NCBI RefSeq assembly: GCF_003626755.1
Contig: NZ_RBCJ01000001.1
Span: forward strand, 1,550,001 to 1,614,000
DNA length: 64,000 nt
Origin: Ulvibacterium marinum
GTDB lineage: Bacteria > Bacteroidota > Bacteroidia > Flavobacteriales > Flavobacteriaceae
Direction of reading: 5' to 3'
Notes under the pieces: generated by a model
Database searches by the model: none
What the model was told of the DNA's origin: nothing
Seen by the model: the letters and a program-made list of their open reading frames with translations, nothing else
Position numbers and translations under genes: made by a program
In this document: positions 51,721 to 61,036 of the stretch, piece by piece
Numbering within the stretch: the first letter of the stretch is position 1
Layout: each line of letters starts with the position of its first letter

Positions 51721-52284
51721 TTATTTTTTGATAGCTTCCCAACATAGCGAAAATGATTCGTCAATTGATTTCTCCGATAGCTCACCTTCTTTATCTTTAA
51801 ATATGTAAGTCGAAAAGTTCCTCAAAAACCCAATAATTAGGGAAATAAGTATGTTGCTGTCAACATCCTTGATTTGGTTTTCTTTCTTGCCTTTATCCAA
51901 CAAATCTCTCAAGTAATTCCTAAAACGCGCATCCATTTCTTTACTGGACTCGGAAACGTATGGGGAAATCAAAAATTGCTCTAAAAAAATAATTCTCAAA
52001 TTATTCTCGACCAATCTTTTCAGTGCCAACGACCACATTTTATAGAGCTGTATTTCAATAGGAAGATGGTTTATTTCGGATATAAGAGCAGGTGCGCTTT
52101 CTTTCTGTAATTTAAAGTAGAGTGCGTTCAACAACTCTTTCTTGTTCTTAAAATAAAGATAGAGCGTACCAGTGGCCATGGATGCTTCCTTTGCGATACT
52201 GGACATTTTGAGACCTGCGATCCCGACCTTTCCGGTCAAGTTGAGTGTAGCATTGAATATCCTGTTGAGTTTATCAAGTTTCAT
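51721..52284 (-). CDS. TetR/AcrR family regulator
   Basis: The product has 187 residues. The N-terminal helix-turn-helix is GLKMSSIAKEASMATGTLYLYFKNKKELLNALY, with diagnostic LYLYFKNK. The C-terminal part is a helical ligand domain. A palindrome near its promoter and one in the promoter of the downstream hydrolase suggest it controls both. Confidence 0.9.
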   Translation of the reverse strand: MKLDKLNRIFNATLNLTGKVGIAGLKMSSIAKEASMATGTLYLYFKNKKELLNALYFKLQKESAPALISEINHLPIEIQLYKMWSLALKRLVENNLRIIFLEQFLISPYVSESSKEMDARFRNYLRDLLDKGKKENQIKDVDSNILISLIIGFLRNFSTYIFKDKEGELSEKSIDESFSLCWEAIKK

Positions 52285-52296
52285 CTATACAAAGAT

Positions 52297-52312
52297 ATGA
52301 ACATTTATTCAT
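52297..52312. promoter_or_regulatory. Operator-like palindrome near TetR promoter
   Basis: ATGAACATTTATTCAT lies 12 nt upstream of the TetR ATG and matches the 51688 palindrome at 14 of 16 positions. Confidence 0.6.
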
Positions 52313-52627
52313 AAATATTAAAATAGTGTATTTGAATTTGAATAATAATATGTTAATACATTGTTTGGATTCAAATACTGTTCGTAGTCTGTGAGGGTGT
52401 CTACTCAGCTTTTAGTGAAGTGGATGTATCAACAGTCCCGTAAATCGCCCGATTTGCTAAACAGCTTATAGAAAATAAGAATTTTGAAAATATTTTCTCT
52501 CTCGGTAAGCACTTTACCCAAATTGAAAGTTTGAGGAACAGTTGCGAGTAAACTAATTTCGGAATCATAGTCCTTAAAAACCTTCCTTTTACGACACGAC
52601 CATTACCACATCAAAAAATGAATAACT
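52313..52627. other. Intergenic stretch, nothing recognised
   Basis: An AT-rich gap between the TetR gene and the 52628-53329 gene, which are both on the minus strand. No ORF of note or strong hairpin was seen. Confidence 0.4.
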
Positions 52628-53329
52628 TTATGTTCTTTCCATAAACGACTTCCTAGCCCCGTTAGCAATATCCATTCGTAAAATCTTTCTAGAGCTTCGT
52701 CCAATGGTATATTCGGTCAATACTTGATGGTTGGTGATACCGCTGGTCGATTTGACATGCCATGAATCCAATGTCTCATCCTTTAAGCTATACTCCGTTT
52801 TCTTGATATCAAAAAGCTTGACCGCAATGAGCTTCGCTTTTTTATTAGCCTGGTAATTGAACATTGGGATAGTGATGATTTTTCTTTCTTCAATATCGGA
52901 CCAACGAACCAAATGATGCGACATCGCGCTATCAAAGTAATTACCCTTTATACCGATGTCGATATTCTTCCTCCCTTGTGAACCCTTATCAAAAAGAACG
53001 CCTTTGGCCCTTTTTCCAAAACGAATCTTCAAATCCCTTTGAGGTGACAAAGAGGTATGCAACAATGGTTTCAAGCCTTCAAATTCCGCAATAGAATAAT
53101 CTGTCCAAGTCTCATGGATTCCTTTTAAGAAAATCGTACTTATGGTCGTCACAGTAGGACCCTCGACGATTACCTGAATATCGATATGGCCTATTTCTTC
53201 AGGGCCGTCCTTCTCCACGGAAAACCATTTCAAACGATAGGCTTCATCTGCAATCCATCCTTTTTCGGCTGCGTTTTGGAACATCGGACCTGAATTTTGG
53301 TTAGTTTGGAATATGGAAACTACGGGCAT
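52628..53329 (-). CDS. Hypothetical cytosolic protein, DUF3108-like end
   Basis: The product has 233 residues with no signal peptide. The alternating strand pattern and final WHVKSTSGITNHQVLTEYTIGRSSRKILRMDI segment resemble DUF3108-type beta proteins, in which the substrate-like WxV...Y.idrxTxxilR signature occurs near the end. The assignment is tentative. It is 13 nt from the LamG-like gene and probably cotranscribed with it. Confidence 0.45.
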   Translation of the reverse strand: MPVVSIFQTNQNSGPMFQNAAEKGWIADEAYRLKWFSVEKDGPEEIGHIDIQVIVEGPTVTTISTIFLKGIHETWTDYSIAEFEGLKPLLHTSLSPQRDLKIRFGKRAKGVLFDKGSQGRKNIDIGIKGNYFDSAMSHHLVRWSDIEERKIITIPMFNYQANKKAKLIAVKLFDIKKTEYSLKDETLDSWHVKSTSGITNHQVLTEYTIGRSSRKILRMDIANGARKSFMERT

Positions 53330-53342
53330 GATGGGTCAAAGC

Positions 53343-54419
53343 TTAATCGGTCAATCTTCCCATAAGCCCCCAGCCATTTGCCCTTTCGATGACCACACAC
53401 TGTAATTCATTGGCCCCTTTCTTTAACGGTAAAGTGACCATGTTCGTTTCCAATTTGAGATGCCCTTCGTACTGTGGGTTCTTAAAGAGAAATCCATTGT
53501 TCCCTGAATAGAGCAGTTCACCATTGAGATAGACCATTATCCTGTCGCTGTAATCAAAATAGAAATGTTTTACAATTTCTTCAGTACTGTTAATCGTTGT
53601 TCCGGCCACCACATAATCTTCATTGTTCCTTCGGTATTTTCCTCTTGAGGGCTTTGTAACATATTTGGAGACGGTCAACAATCCAGAAGTTTCCGCTTGA
53701 CCTTTGGTCATGTAAGGGACATTTTTCACATTCTTTGGAAAAGTCTTGCCATCAAAAGTGCTGGGCACGGAAAGGTTCCATTCGGTAATTAGCCCCTCGA
53801 TAGTATTCGATTCCTCCGCTTCGGGTAGATTGACTTCAGATTCTTTGGAAACCTTCAAATTGGCAAAACGGTTTTCAAAAAGGGCAAAAAGGCCTATGTT
53901 CCCTTCTTCATGGTCCGTTTTCAAATCGGGAACCACCATTGCGCTCTTGCCGTTCACGAATATTTCCGCTGTGTCACCATTTACCACTATTTTTAAAGTA
54001 TTCCACCCCTCGTTCTTGGTAATAACCGCAGCCTGGTGTTCGGGATATAGTTGCCAGTTGCTCTCCATGTTAAAAACGGGATTATACTGAAGTGCATCCG
54101 GAAGACCTGATTTGTGCATTCGGATATAGACTTCCTCAAACGTTTCGTCTTGCTTTCTAAAGGTGATGCCCGCAAAACTCCTTTTTTGGTTGGCAAAGAC
54201 TTCTACCTCAATGGTGCCGTTGGTAAACCTTGGGTTCTTGACCTGCGCCCTGCCGTTCAGTACCAAAGTGTTCTTGCCATCGATAGTCTCAAAGGAATGT
54301 TGCGTACCCTCCGGATAGGATAGGTTATCATCGTTCAATGGAATTTTTTCAATCCCGTTCTGGGCCGAGACGCCCCACAGGAACGCCATTAATAGTGCTG
54401 TTGCGACTAATTTTTTCAT
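53343..54419 (-). CDS. Secreted LamG/DUF1080-like protein
   Basis: The product has 358 residues with signal peptide MKKLVATALLMAFLWGVSAQ. Residues about 40-200 form a concanavalin-like jelly roll of DUF1080/LamG type (FAGITFRKQDETFEEVYIRMHKSG, GWNTLKIVVNGDTAEIFVNGK, GNIGLFALFENRFANLKVS). The C-terminal part resembles another beta-sandwich (MVYLNGELLYSGNNGFLFKNP). It could bind or process a glycoside near the outer membrane barrel encoded next to it. Confidence 0.7.
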   Translation of the reverse strand: MKKLVATALLMAFLWGVSAQNGIEKIPLNDDNLSYPEGTQHSFETIDGKNTLVLNGRAQVKNPRFTNGTIEVEVFANQKRSFAGITFRKQDETFEEVYIRMHKSGLPDALQYNPVFNMESNWQLYPEHQAAVITKNEGWNTLKIVVNGDTAEIFVNGKSAMVVPDLKTDHEEGNIGLFALFENRFANLKVSKESEVNLPEAEESNTIEGLITEWNLSVPSTFDGKTFPKNVKNVPYMTKGQAETSGLLTVSKYVTKPSRGKYRRNNEDYVVAGTTINSTEEIVKHFYFDYSDRIMVYLNGELLYSGNNGFLFKNPQYEGHLKLETNMVTLPLKKGANELQCVVIERANGWGLMGRLTD

Positions 54420-54449
54420 GCTTTATCTGTTTTATGTGAATATTTGTTT

Positions 54450-56855
54450 TTAATTGACCCTTTCCTTTTCCTCGTCGGCACCGGTCTTTCTATCACGCTC
54501 CTTTTTCACACCCTTGTTTCCGAAACTGGCGGACCAAGTGAGCTTGAAAGTGCGCTGGCTGAAATCAAAGGCCCTCTCGATAAAGATGTTCTCCTCTGGA
54601 ATGTCCGTTATCCCGATACGTTCCAATGAGTTGAAAACGTCCGTAATGTTGAAGGCCAACCGGCTTCCGTTCTTGAACTTTTTCTGTATTCCAAAATTCA
54701 GAATTCCAAGAGGTTCGAACTTCACGTTTCCGACCAATGAACGGGTCTGGTAAAAACCGGACAGTTCAGCGGTGTAGTCGTTGCCAAGGGTAAATGTTTG
54801 GTTCCCGTTTATCCTGAAGTTGGTCTGGTCAAAGGTGAACCTTCCCAAATCCTCGATGGTCGTGGACTCCTGCCAAAGTAGGGTCGAAAAGTATCTCATT
54901 TTCCACCAATCGGTAACTGTTACAGGGAATGACAGGGTCAGCGATGCCGTCCGTTGACCTTCGAGATTGTCCGGTACGATTAGTTGGGTGTTCGTTTCAG
55001 GGTTGAATCGGTTCTGAAAGCCCACTATAGTAAAGTCCTCATCGGTATATTGGGCCGAGAGGCTTACACTTTTTCGGGTGTAGTCCAGTTGAAAGGTATT
55101 GGCCAGTGCGGGGCGAAGTGCAGCATTTCCCCCAAATGAAGTCCTCGGGTCCAAGAAAATAACAAAGGGTGCCATATCACTAAAGGAGGGCCTATTGATA
55201 CGTCTGCTGTAGGAAAGGTTGAAACTGCTGAACTCACCGAGCTTTTGGTTCCAATAGATACTGGGAAATAGATTGTCCAATTGCCTATCCACTACTTGCC
55301 CACCATTGGTAGAGTTGAGCACCGTACTGGAGCTTTCAAAACGCAGACCTCCTTTCAGGGTGGTATTTTCGGAAAGTTGATAGTCCACTTGGGAATACAC
55401 CGCAAAAATATCCTCTTCAAGATCACTGTTCGAGGTAAAGCCGGGAACCGTGACCCCATCATCCGACAATGCTACTAGGTTCTCGAAATCGGAGGTCACA
55501 TATTTGGTCCCCACACTCAACTTTGCCTTTTCGCCCACGGGCAATGAATAGTCGGCTTTTCCGACCAGGATGTTGAAAGGGGTGTCCTTTTCACTCAATA
55601 GGTCCGATTGGTCAAAGAGCGTTCCATCCGTACCTTCAAAACTTAGGTCATAGGTGATGGGGTTTTGGTTATCGTAGGTGAGATAGTCGAAGTCCAGGTT
55701 CAGCGTTGCCCCGTTGTCAAAATTGTGCAACAAGTTGATATTGGACTGAAGGTGTTGCCAATCATTGATCTCTACATTTCGTGAGATGGCCAAGGTATCA
55801 GGGGCAACGGCAGGTCTTATACTTGTGATGTTAAGGGCATCCATATCCCAATTGTTGTCATAGCCCGAAAACAATACCCCGATGGTGGTCTTTTCGCTGG
55901 CCTGGATGTCAAGGCCTAATCGGTAATTATGGTTGTTCTGGGTCGGGTTCCTATCACTTGTCAAAAGTGTTTCCGTAAAATCATCGCCAGTCCCAGTTCT
56001 TCGCTCCAAGGTGGTGAACTGTTCCTGACCGTTCCTTAAATAGCTATAACTTCCAAAAAGGTTGATCCGGTTCTTTCGATAGTTGAAGTTCACGCTGGCA
56101 TTTCCGGTCTCCCCCTGGCCAAATCCAGCCGATAGTGAATACCCGCCATTAAACCCTTCATCTGGATTTTTTTTGAGCACCAGATTGATATATCCCGCAT
56201 TGCCCTGGGCATCGAGATTGGCTGGCGGGGTGGTGATAAGTTCAAGGGATTGGATGTTGTCGGCATCAAGGCCTTGTAGGTAACTGAAAAGGGCGTCTGC
56301 GGGCATATACTGCAACTTACCATTGACCATCACGTTCACCCCCTCTTTTCCAAGCATGGCAATCGAATTTCCTTGGCGGTTGACGACCACCCCGGGCGAG
56401 CGTTCCAATATCTCAAGGGCGGAACTTCCCGCGGTATTGACCTTGTTGGCCACGTTGACCACCAAACGGTCAATCTTCCGTTCTATAAGCGGGCGGCTAC
56501 CGACCACCTGCACTTCGTTCAGGGCAAGAGCACCCTCGGACAGCTGTACGGTTCCCAATTCCATATTTGGTCGGGCATCGCTCAATGAAAAGCTTTGGGA
56601 AGTATAGGTGTCGAACCCAAGGACGGAAACCGTGACCCTATATTCGCCAGCGGTAACGGTCGTCAATTCGAATGTACCGTTGTCATCGGACGTCGCACCT
56701 GAAACAAAAGTGCTGTCGGAAGTCTTCAACAGTAAGACATTGGCAAATGCCAGCGGCAAGCCATTGGTATCTTCTGAGGTGCCCGTAACGGTGAACTGGG
56801 CGGTTCCCAGGAAGGGGATAATAAACAATAAGGATAAAAGAAACTTTAGATTCAT
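54450..56855 (-). CDS. Outer-membrane beta-barrel receptor (PF14905 type)
   Basis: The product has 801 residues with a signal peptide. Residues about 20-110 form a CarboxypepD_reg domain (GLPLAFANVLLLKTSDSTFVSGATSDDNG). A plug-like region follows (VNVMVNGKLQYMPADALFSYLQ), then a 22-strand-like barrel of the outer_memb_beta family (alternating aromatic/polar strands such as YSLSAGFGQGETGNASVNF). The final aromatic strand is LTWSASFGN. It probably imports or displays a ligand in the outer membrane. It lies downstream of an AraC regulator. Confidence 0.85.
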   Translation of the reverse strand: MNLKFLLSLLFIIPFLGTAQFTVTGTSEDTNGLPLAFANVLLLKTSDSTFVSGATSDDNGTFELTTVTAGEYRVTVSVLGFDTYTSQSFSLSDARPNMELGTVQLSEGALALNEVQVVGSRPLIERKIDRLVVNVANKVNTAGSSALEILERSPGVVVNRQGNSIAMLGKEGVNVMVNGKLQYMPADALFSYLQGLDADNIQSLELITTPPANLDAQGNAGYINLVLKKNPDEGFNGGYSLSAGFGQGETGNASVNFNYRKNRINLFGSYSYLRNGQEQFTTLERRTGTGDDFTETLLTSDRNPTQNNHNYRLGLDIQASEKTTIGVLFSGYDNNWDMDALNITSIRPAVAPDTLAISRNVEINDWQHLQSNINLLHNFDNGATLNLDFDYLTYDNQNPITYDLSFEGTDGTLFDQSDLLSEKDTPFNILVGKADYSLPVGEKAKLSVGTKYVTSDFENLVALSDDGVTVPGFTSNSDLEEDIFAVYSQVDYQLSENTTLKGGLRFESSSTVLNSTNGGQVVDRQLDNLFPSIYWNQKLGEFSSFNLSYSRRINRPSFSDMAPFVIFLDPRTSFGGNAALRPALANTFQLDYTRKSVSLSAQYTDEDFTIVGFQNRFNPETNTQLIVPDNLEGQRTASLTLSFPVTVTDWWKMRYFSTLLWQESTTIEDLGRFTFDQTNFRINGNQTFTLGNDYTAELSGFYQTRSLVGNVKFEPLGILNFGIQKKFKNGSRLAFNITDVFNSLERIGITDIPEENIFIERAFDFSQRTFKLTWSASFGNKGVKKERDRKTGADEEKERVN

Positions 56856-56917
56856 GACAAGGTCGAATTTGCAATTTGATGGTACAAAGTTGCGTTGAAT
56901 GACTTGTCAAAAACAGG

Positions 56918-57784
56918 TCAATTCGACTTTAGATCGGTCATTTTGACTTTGTAGGATTTTGGGGACTCCCCGGTGCGCTTCTTGAAAAAGCGGTTGAAAT
57001 TGGAGACATCCGAGAAGTTGAGTTCGTGTGCGATTTCGCTAATGGTCTTGGTCGAGTACCGCAGTTCGCGCTTTGCGATAATCTCCATACGGTGGTGGAT
57101 GAGCTGAAGCGGGGTCTGCTTGAAATAACGCTGTGCCAGTTTGTTCAGGTGGTCCTTTCCGATGTCCATTGCTTTCACGTAATCCTGAACAGTCTGCCAT
57201 CTGTGGATGTTCCTATCCAAAAGCTTTTTAAATCTATATACTTCCATTGGAGCCTCCTCTTTTTCCTGGCCTACATTTTTACGGTAGTATCGGTCAATCT
57301 GACTGAGCACAAAGTAGAGTAAGGACCTGAAGATGTGAGAGCTGTCGCCCTCAAGTTCCTTGAATTCTTGTTCCACTTCGTCAAACGTCCATAACAGTTT
57401 TTCAAGATTCTCTTCCTTGAGGTCAAAACCGATTTTGGGTCGGTCGTAATCAAAAATGGCGAATCGGTTCAGAAAAAGTTCATCTTTAAAATGGGTGTTC
57501 AAAAACTCGCCCTCAAAAAAAAATGAAAATCCCTCTACCTCTCCCTCGGTCTTCCATTGCCGCACTTGGTTAGGTAGGGTCACTACCACGGTTCCACGCT
57601 TTAATTGTTTTGGCGTGCCGTCAAGTGAATATGTACCCGCTCCCTTGGTAATGACCAAAACCTCGTAAAAGGTGATAATATGCAGGTCGTCCTCTAGGAT
57701 GTATCCATAAAGGGATTCAATCCTACCCAGATCGATAAGGAGTTCCTTGCCATATTTATTCTTTAAGAAATCGAACTGAAGCAT
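56918..57784 (-). CDS. AraC family regulator of the outer-membrane cluster
   Basis: The product has 288 residues with an N-terminal cupin-like AraC-binding domain (TFYEVLVITKGAGTYSLDG). The C-terminal double helix-turn-helix includes MDIGKDHLNKLAQRYFKQTPLQLI and TISEIAHELNFSDVSNFNRFFKKRTGESP. It is not close to the two AraC paralogues at 44.9 and 47.3 kb. It is immediately upstream of the outer-membrane barrel gene. Confidence 0.9.
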   Translation of the reverse strand: MLQFDFLKNKYGKELLIDLGRIESLYGYILEDDLHIITFYEVLVITKGAGTYSLDGTPKQLKRGTVVVTLPNQVRQWKTEGEVEGFSFFFEGEFLNTHFKDELFLNRFAIFDYDRPKIGFDLKEENLEKLLWTFDEVEQEFKELEGDSSHIFRSLLYFVLSQIDRYYRKNVGQEKEEAPMEVYRFKKLLDRNIHRWQTVQDYVKAMDIGKDHLNKLAQRYFKQTPLQLIHHRMEIIAKRELRYSTKTISEIAHELNFSDVSNFNRFFKKRTGESPKSYKVKMTDLKSN

Positions 57785-57981
57785 TTGTCTGACTTGAAAA
57801 TGAAATATAGTGAATTCCTATGCCTTCAATGAAAAACACCGGTATTATAAAACGGCGGTTTGATGATACTTGCTTGGAAAATCTATGGAGTCTTATTAAT
57901 CGTTCGTTTTACGATACTAATCAAATTTCACATGGAATAAAGTGCTCGCATGAGGAACCTAAGTCAAAAATTTAAATAGGT

Positions 57982-59964
57982 TCAATAGTAACGCACATCA
58001 ATATTGAAACCAATCCCCAAACTTGCAAACTTTTTAAATCGTGATTGACTGGTTTCCTTGCGTAGAGTTCCGCTGGTAAAAAACCCTATTGGAAAAAATA
58101 TAGCTTCGTCTTTTTTATTCTCTCCTTCGTTAGCAACCCATTCTAGGGTAGCGATAACATCTTCTTTTAATACGATATCATAGGGTTTCAAGTCAATGGT
58201 CATCTTACCCGTCTGTTTCGGTTCTATAGCAACCAAAATATTGTCCTTTAGAATATTGTTTCCGGGCTTCCTCTTGTTTACTTCATAAAAGTTCAATCGA
58301 AAAATAGATTTTGCGCTTAGGCGATTTTGTGAAACCGTAAAATTAAAGGCGTCCACAAAGGTTGGATTTTTACGAATATTGATTTTAATACCCATCTCCG
58401 CACCTAGTTGGTTGTAACCGAAACCTGTACTTATGAATTTAGATTCCGTTTTATTACCCAGGGTCCTTCTCTTAAATGCCTTGGCTGAAACGACGACTTC
58501 ATTAAGCTCACTGATCTGTTCCTTCAATCGAACTTTAAGGGTGTCTTTTTTCTTTACAATATTGCCCAGTATTAGTTCGATAGGCTCATACCCAATCATC
58601 GAAATGCGAACGGTATCATTACTGAATTCTTTCAATACATTTAAATTAAAATTTCCCAGGCTATCCGTGACCGTACCCACCTCTCGATTTAGGATACCAA
58701 CATTGACATAACTCAATGGCAAGTCGGTTTTTGCATCTACTATTCTACCGAGCAGTTCGCCAAACTCCGTCACCTTTGGACTCAAGTTTGCGATGTCGTA
58801 GGGTTCCGTTGTAGTCTCCTCTAATCTGGTATAGTTATTCCATAACACATCGAATTCCTTCGTTCCTTTAAAGACCTGATTTAAAAAACCGACGGTAGTG
58901 TTTTGAATTTGTTCATGAACAGCTATACTTTTCTTTGAACTGCTCAGAATTGAAGGGATACAAGTAAAATCAGCATGTTCACTTTGTTTGAAACGTAAAT
59001 ACTTAGCATTGGATTCCAATTCTTTATGTAACTGATATTCATCTGTAGGTGTAAAGTCATTTAATTTATCCCCACTTTCAAGATAGAGGTAGGCAAACTT
59101 TTGCTTCTCAATGTCAGTGAACTCTGCATCGTAGATTTCTTTGATAAACCGATCATTATCTTCCCATGTCGCATCATTCGCGTAGCGATTGTTATCACTA
59201 TAATCTCCATAAAAATGCGTATCTGAACCATCCAGTGAAACCAGGGCTTTAATGTTTTCGCTACGGTTTAACAGTATTGCGCCCGACATACCCCCCCAGC
59301 TGGTACCTATAACTCCAATTTTGCCATAATCGATATGGAAATCCGTTTGCGTTTTTAGGTAGTTCAAGGCAAATTCTGCATCATAAACCTGCTCCATGGT
59401 ATCGCCAAGTTCATTGGTCATATCAGCAGGATAGCGCCCATTGGATGAAATCGAAACCACTACATAGCCGTTCTCAGCTAAATCTTCCAATAGCTTATAG
59501 TTTTCAAAGCCCATACCATTGATTCCCGCCATATAAATAATCAATGGAATCGGCGCTTCGAGTATTTTTAGGTCTTGATAACTATCGGTAACCACCTCTA
59601 GAAGTCGACGGCCATCTCCCTCTATTCCTAACTGTGCTACAAAAAATTGAGCCAATTCTTCAACTAACCCTGTATAATCGGTTTCGTTTTGGTATTTATT
59701 GGCTCGATCCTCATATAATTGAAACAGATTCCCAAACCGTAGGGGTTCTTTTCCATCAACAGATTCGGAGGAAGGATACCAGACATCCAAATCAATGGGT
59801 CGGTAATGCAATCTATCTGTTACCTGAGAATTTGGTTTGTAGATTCGTGATGTATCTAATAATTGTATGGTGTTAAATCCGGCATTATATGATTTCGAGT
59901 CTTGCGTCATTCCAAGAAAATTGACACAGAAAATCAAAAGTGTTGTAATCGTATTTAATTTCAT
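57982..59964 (-). CDS. Alpha/beta-hydrolase fused to CarboxypepD_reg domain
   Basis: The product has 660 residues with a signal peptide. The N-terminal about 400 residues are a PAF-acetylhydrolase/dienelactone-like hydrolase: PLIIYMAGINGMGFENYKLL, nucleophile elbow IGVIGTSWGGMSGA, Asp in VSLDGSD and His in SEHADFTC. Residues about 430-520 are a CarboxypepD_reg-like beta sandwich (LGRIVDAKTDLPLSYVNVGIL, DSLGNFNLNV). The last about 130 residues are a further beta domain ending FNIDVRYY. The fusion is unusual and suggests an anchored or envelope-associated lipase or esterase. Confidence 0.75.
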   Translation of the reverse strand: MKLNTITTLLIFCVNFLGMTQDSKSYNAGFNTIQLLDTSRIYKPNSQVTDRLHYRPIDLDVWYPSSESVDGKEPLRFGNLFQLYEDRANKYQNETDYTGLVEELAQFFVAQLGIEGDGRRLLEVVTDSYQDLKILEAPIPLIIYMAGINGMGFENYKLLEDLAENGYVVVSISSNGRYPADMTNELGDTMEQVYDAEFALNYLKTQTDFHIDYGKIGVIGTSWGGMSGAILLNRSENIKALVSLDGSDTHFYGDYSDNNRYANDATWEDNDRFIKEIYDAEFTDIEKQKFAYLYLESGDKLNDFTPTDEYQLHKELESNAKYLRFKQSEHADFTCIPSILSSSKKSIAVHEQIQNTTVGFLNQVFKGTKEFDVLWNNYTRLEETTTEPYDIANLSPKVTEFGELLGRIVDAKTDLPLSYVNVGILNREVGTVTDSLGNFNLNVLKEFSNDTVRISMIGYEPIELILGNIVKKKDTLKVRLKEQISELNEVVVSAKAFKRRTLGNKTESKFISTGFGYNQLGAEMGIKINIRKNPTFVDAFNFTVSQNRLSAKSIFRLNFYEVNKRKPGNNILKDNILVAIEPKQTGKMTIDLKPYDIVLKEDVIATLEWVANEGENKKDEAIFFPIGFFTSGTLRKETSQSRFKKFASLGIGFNIDVRYY

Positions 59965-60146
59965 TCAACCAAACTAAACTGTTTTCTAATAATATAGACG
60001 CAAATTTTTGTTAATTGGTTGTCCAGTAGGAGAATTGATTTAAGTCGAACTAAAAAACGGCGAGTTTCTGAGACAGATTGATAACGAGGGCTGGATTTTC
60101 AAAATAGGTAGGTTTTACGGGAGCAACTTTCCCTTTTAAGGGATTT

Positions 60147-60998
60147 TCATTTTCTAATCTTATTTGGTTTCAACATTGATTTGTTCTTGACAATAGCAAC
60201 TAGTATCCAAAAACCAATAGCAAGCAGGACATAATAAATAAAAAGAGAAACACCTACCTGGGAAATATTGAAGATGAAAAATGTGAACGCTGTTAATGTT
60301 GCATGCAATAGTATAGGCGGAATTAGACTTTGCGACCTATCATAAAGCCAAACAATAAGTATACGTACAGGTATTAAACCGGCATAGTGAAAAAACAGAC
60401 CGGGTAAAAACTTTGATAGCACCAAGTTACCTGAACTGTCGCCAGACCCTCAAAAAACAGGAAGGAAATGCCACGCTCCCCAGAATACACCGATAATAAG
60501 ACCGGTTTTTACTACGCTATATTTTTCCCTTAGTTTAGGAGTTACATATCCCGACCATCCCAACTCCTCTAAAAGTCCACCACCTATTATCCCATAAATC
60601 AATCAACTTAGAATTAGGGCCGTCTTATCATTCGTAGTAACAATATCCGGAATGTATACCTCTGAAAATTGATATAAAATGAAAAGAGCAACAAATGAAA
60701 GAATCGGTACGGTGAATATGGTTATTAGATATATTGAGCTTCCTAAGCGCCATTTTGAGAGCTTTCTGAATAGCTCGTTAAACCCTTTTTTTCCTTGGGT
60801 TAGACCGATCATGATAAAACCGGCAATACTAGGTCCCAGTAAATACGGAATCATTGCAATTGGAAGTAGTTTATCAAATTGTTCCGTACTGGCAGGGATT
60901 CCTGTTTGGTTTGCCACCATCAAAATTCCACTCCAAGAAATAATAAATGTCAGAATGAAGAAGAGTTTAACAGGATTATTTTTTATGTATTCTCTCAT
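60147..60998 (-). pseudogene. CPBP intramembrane protease gene with two in-frame TGA codons
   Basis: One frame of 284 codons runs from ATG 60998 to the stop at 60147, interrupted by TGA at 60603-60605 and TGA at 60450-60452. The frame between them encodes GIIGGGLLEELGWSGYVTP and GVFWGAWHFLPVF, the CPBP protease (Abi/CAAX) motifs, and downstream HATLTAFTFF supplies the third motif. In the EELGW motif the usual Arg is a Ser. The second TGA sits where Trp would fit (PVFWGSG). It is therefore a full-length but twice-nonsense copy. Confidence 0.8.
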
Positions 60999-61036
60999 AA
61001 GTCATCGCTAGTAGAATTCCATTTTAAAGTATTCTT

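Noticed and set aside
60147-60998. TGA recoded as Trp in this genome
   Set aside because: TGA ends intact genes in the same window (for example 2435 and the desaturase at 31601), so a global reassignment is excluded; mutation or read error is simpler.
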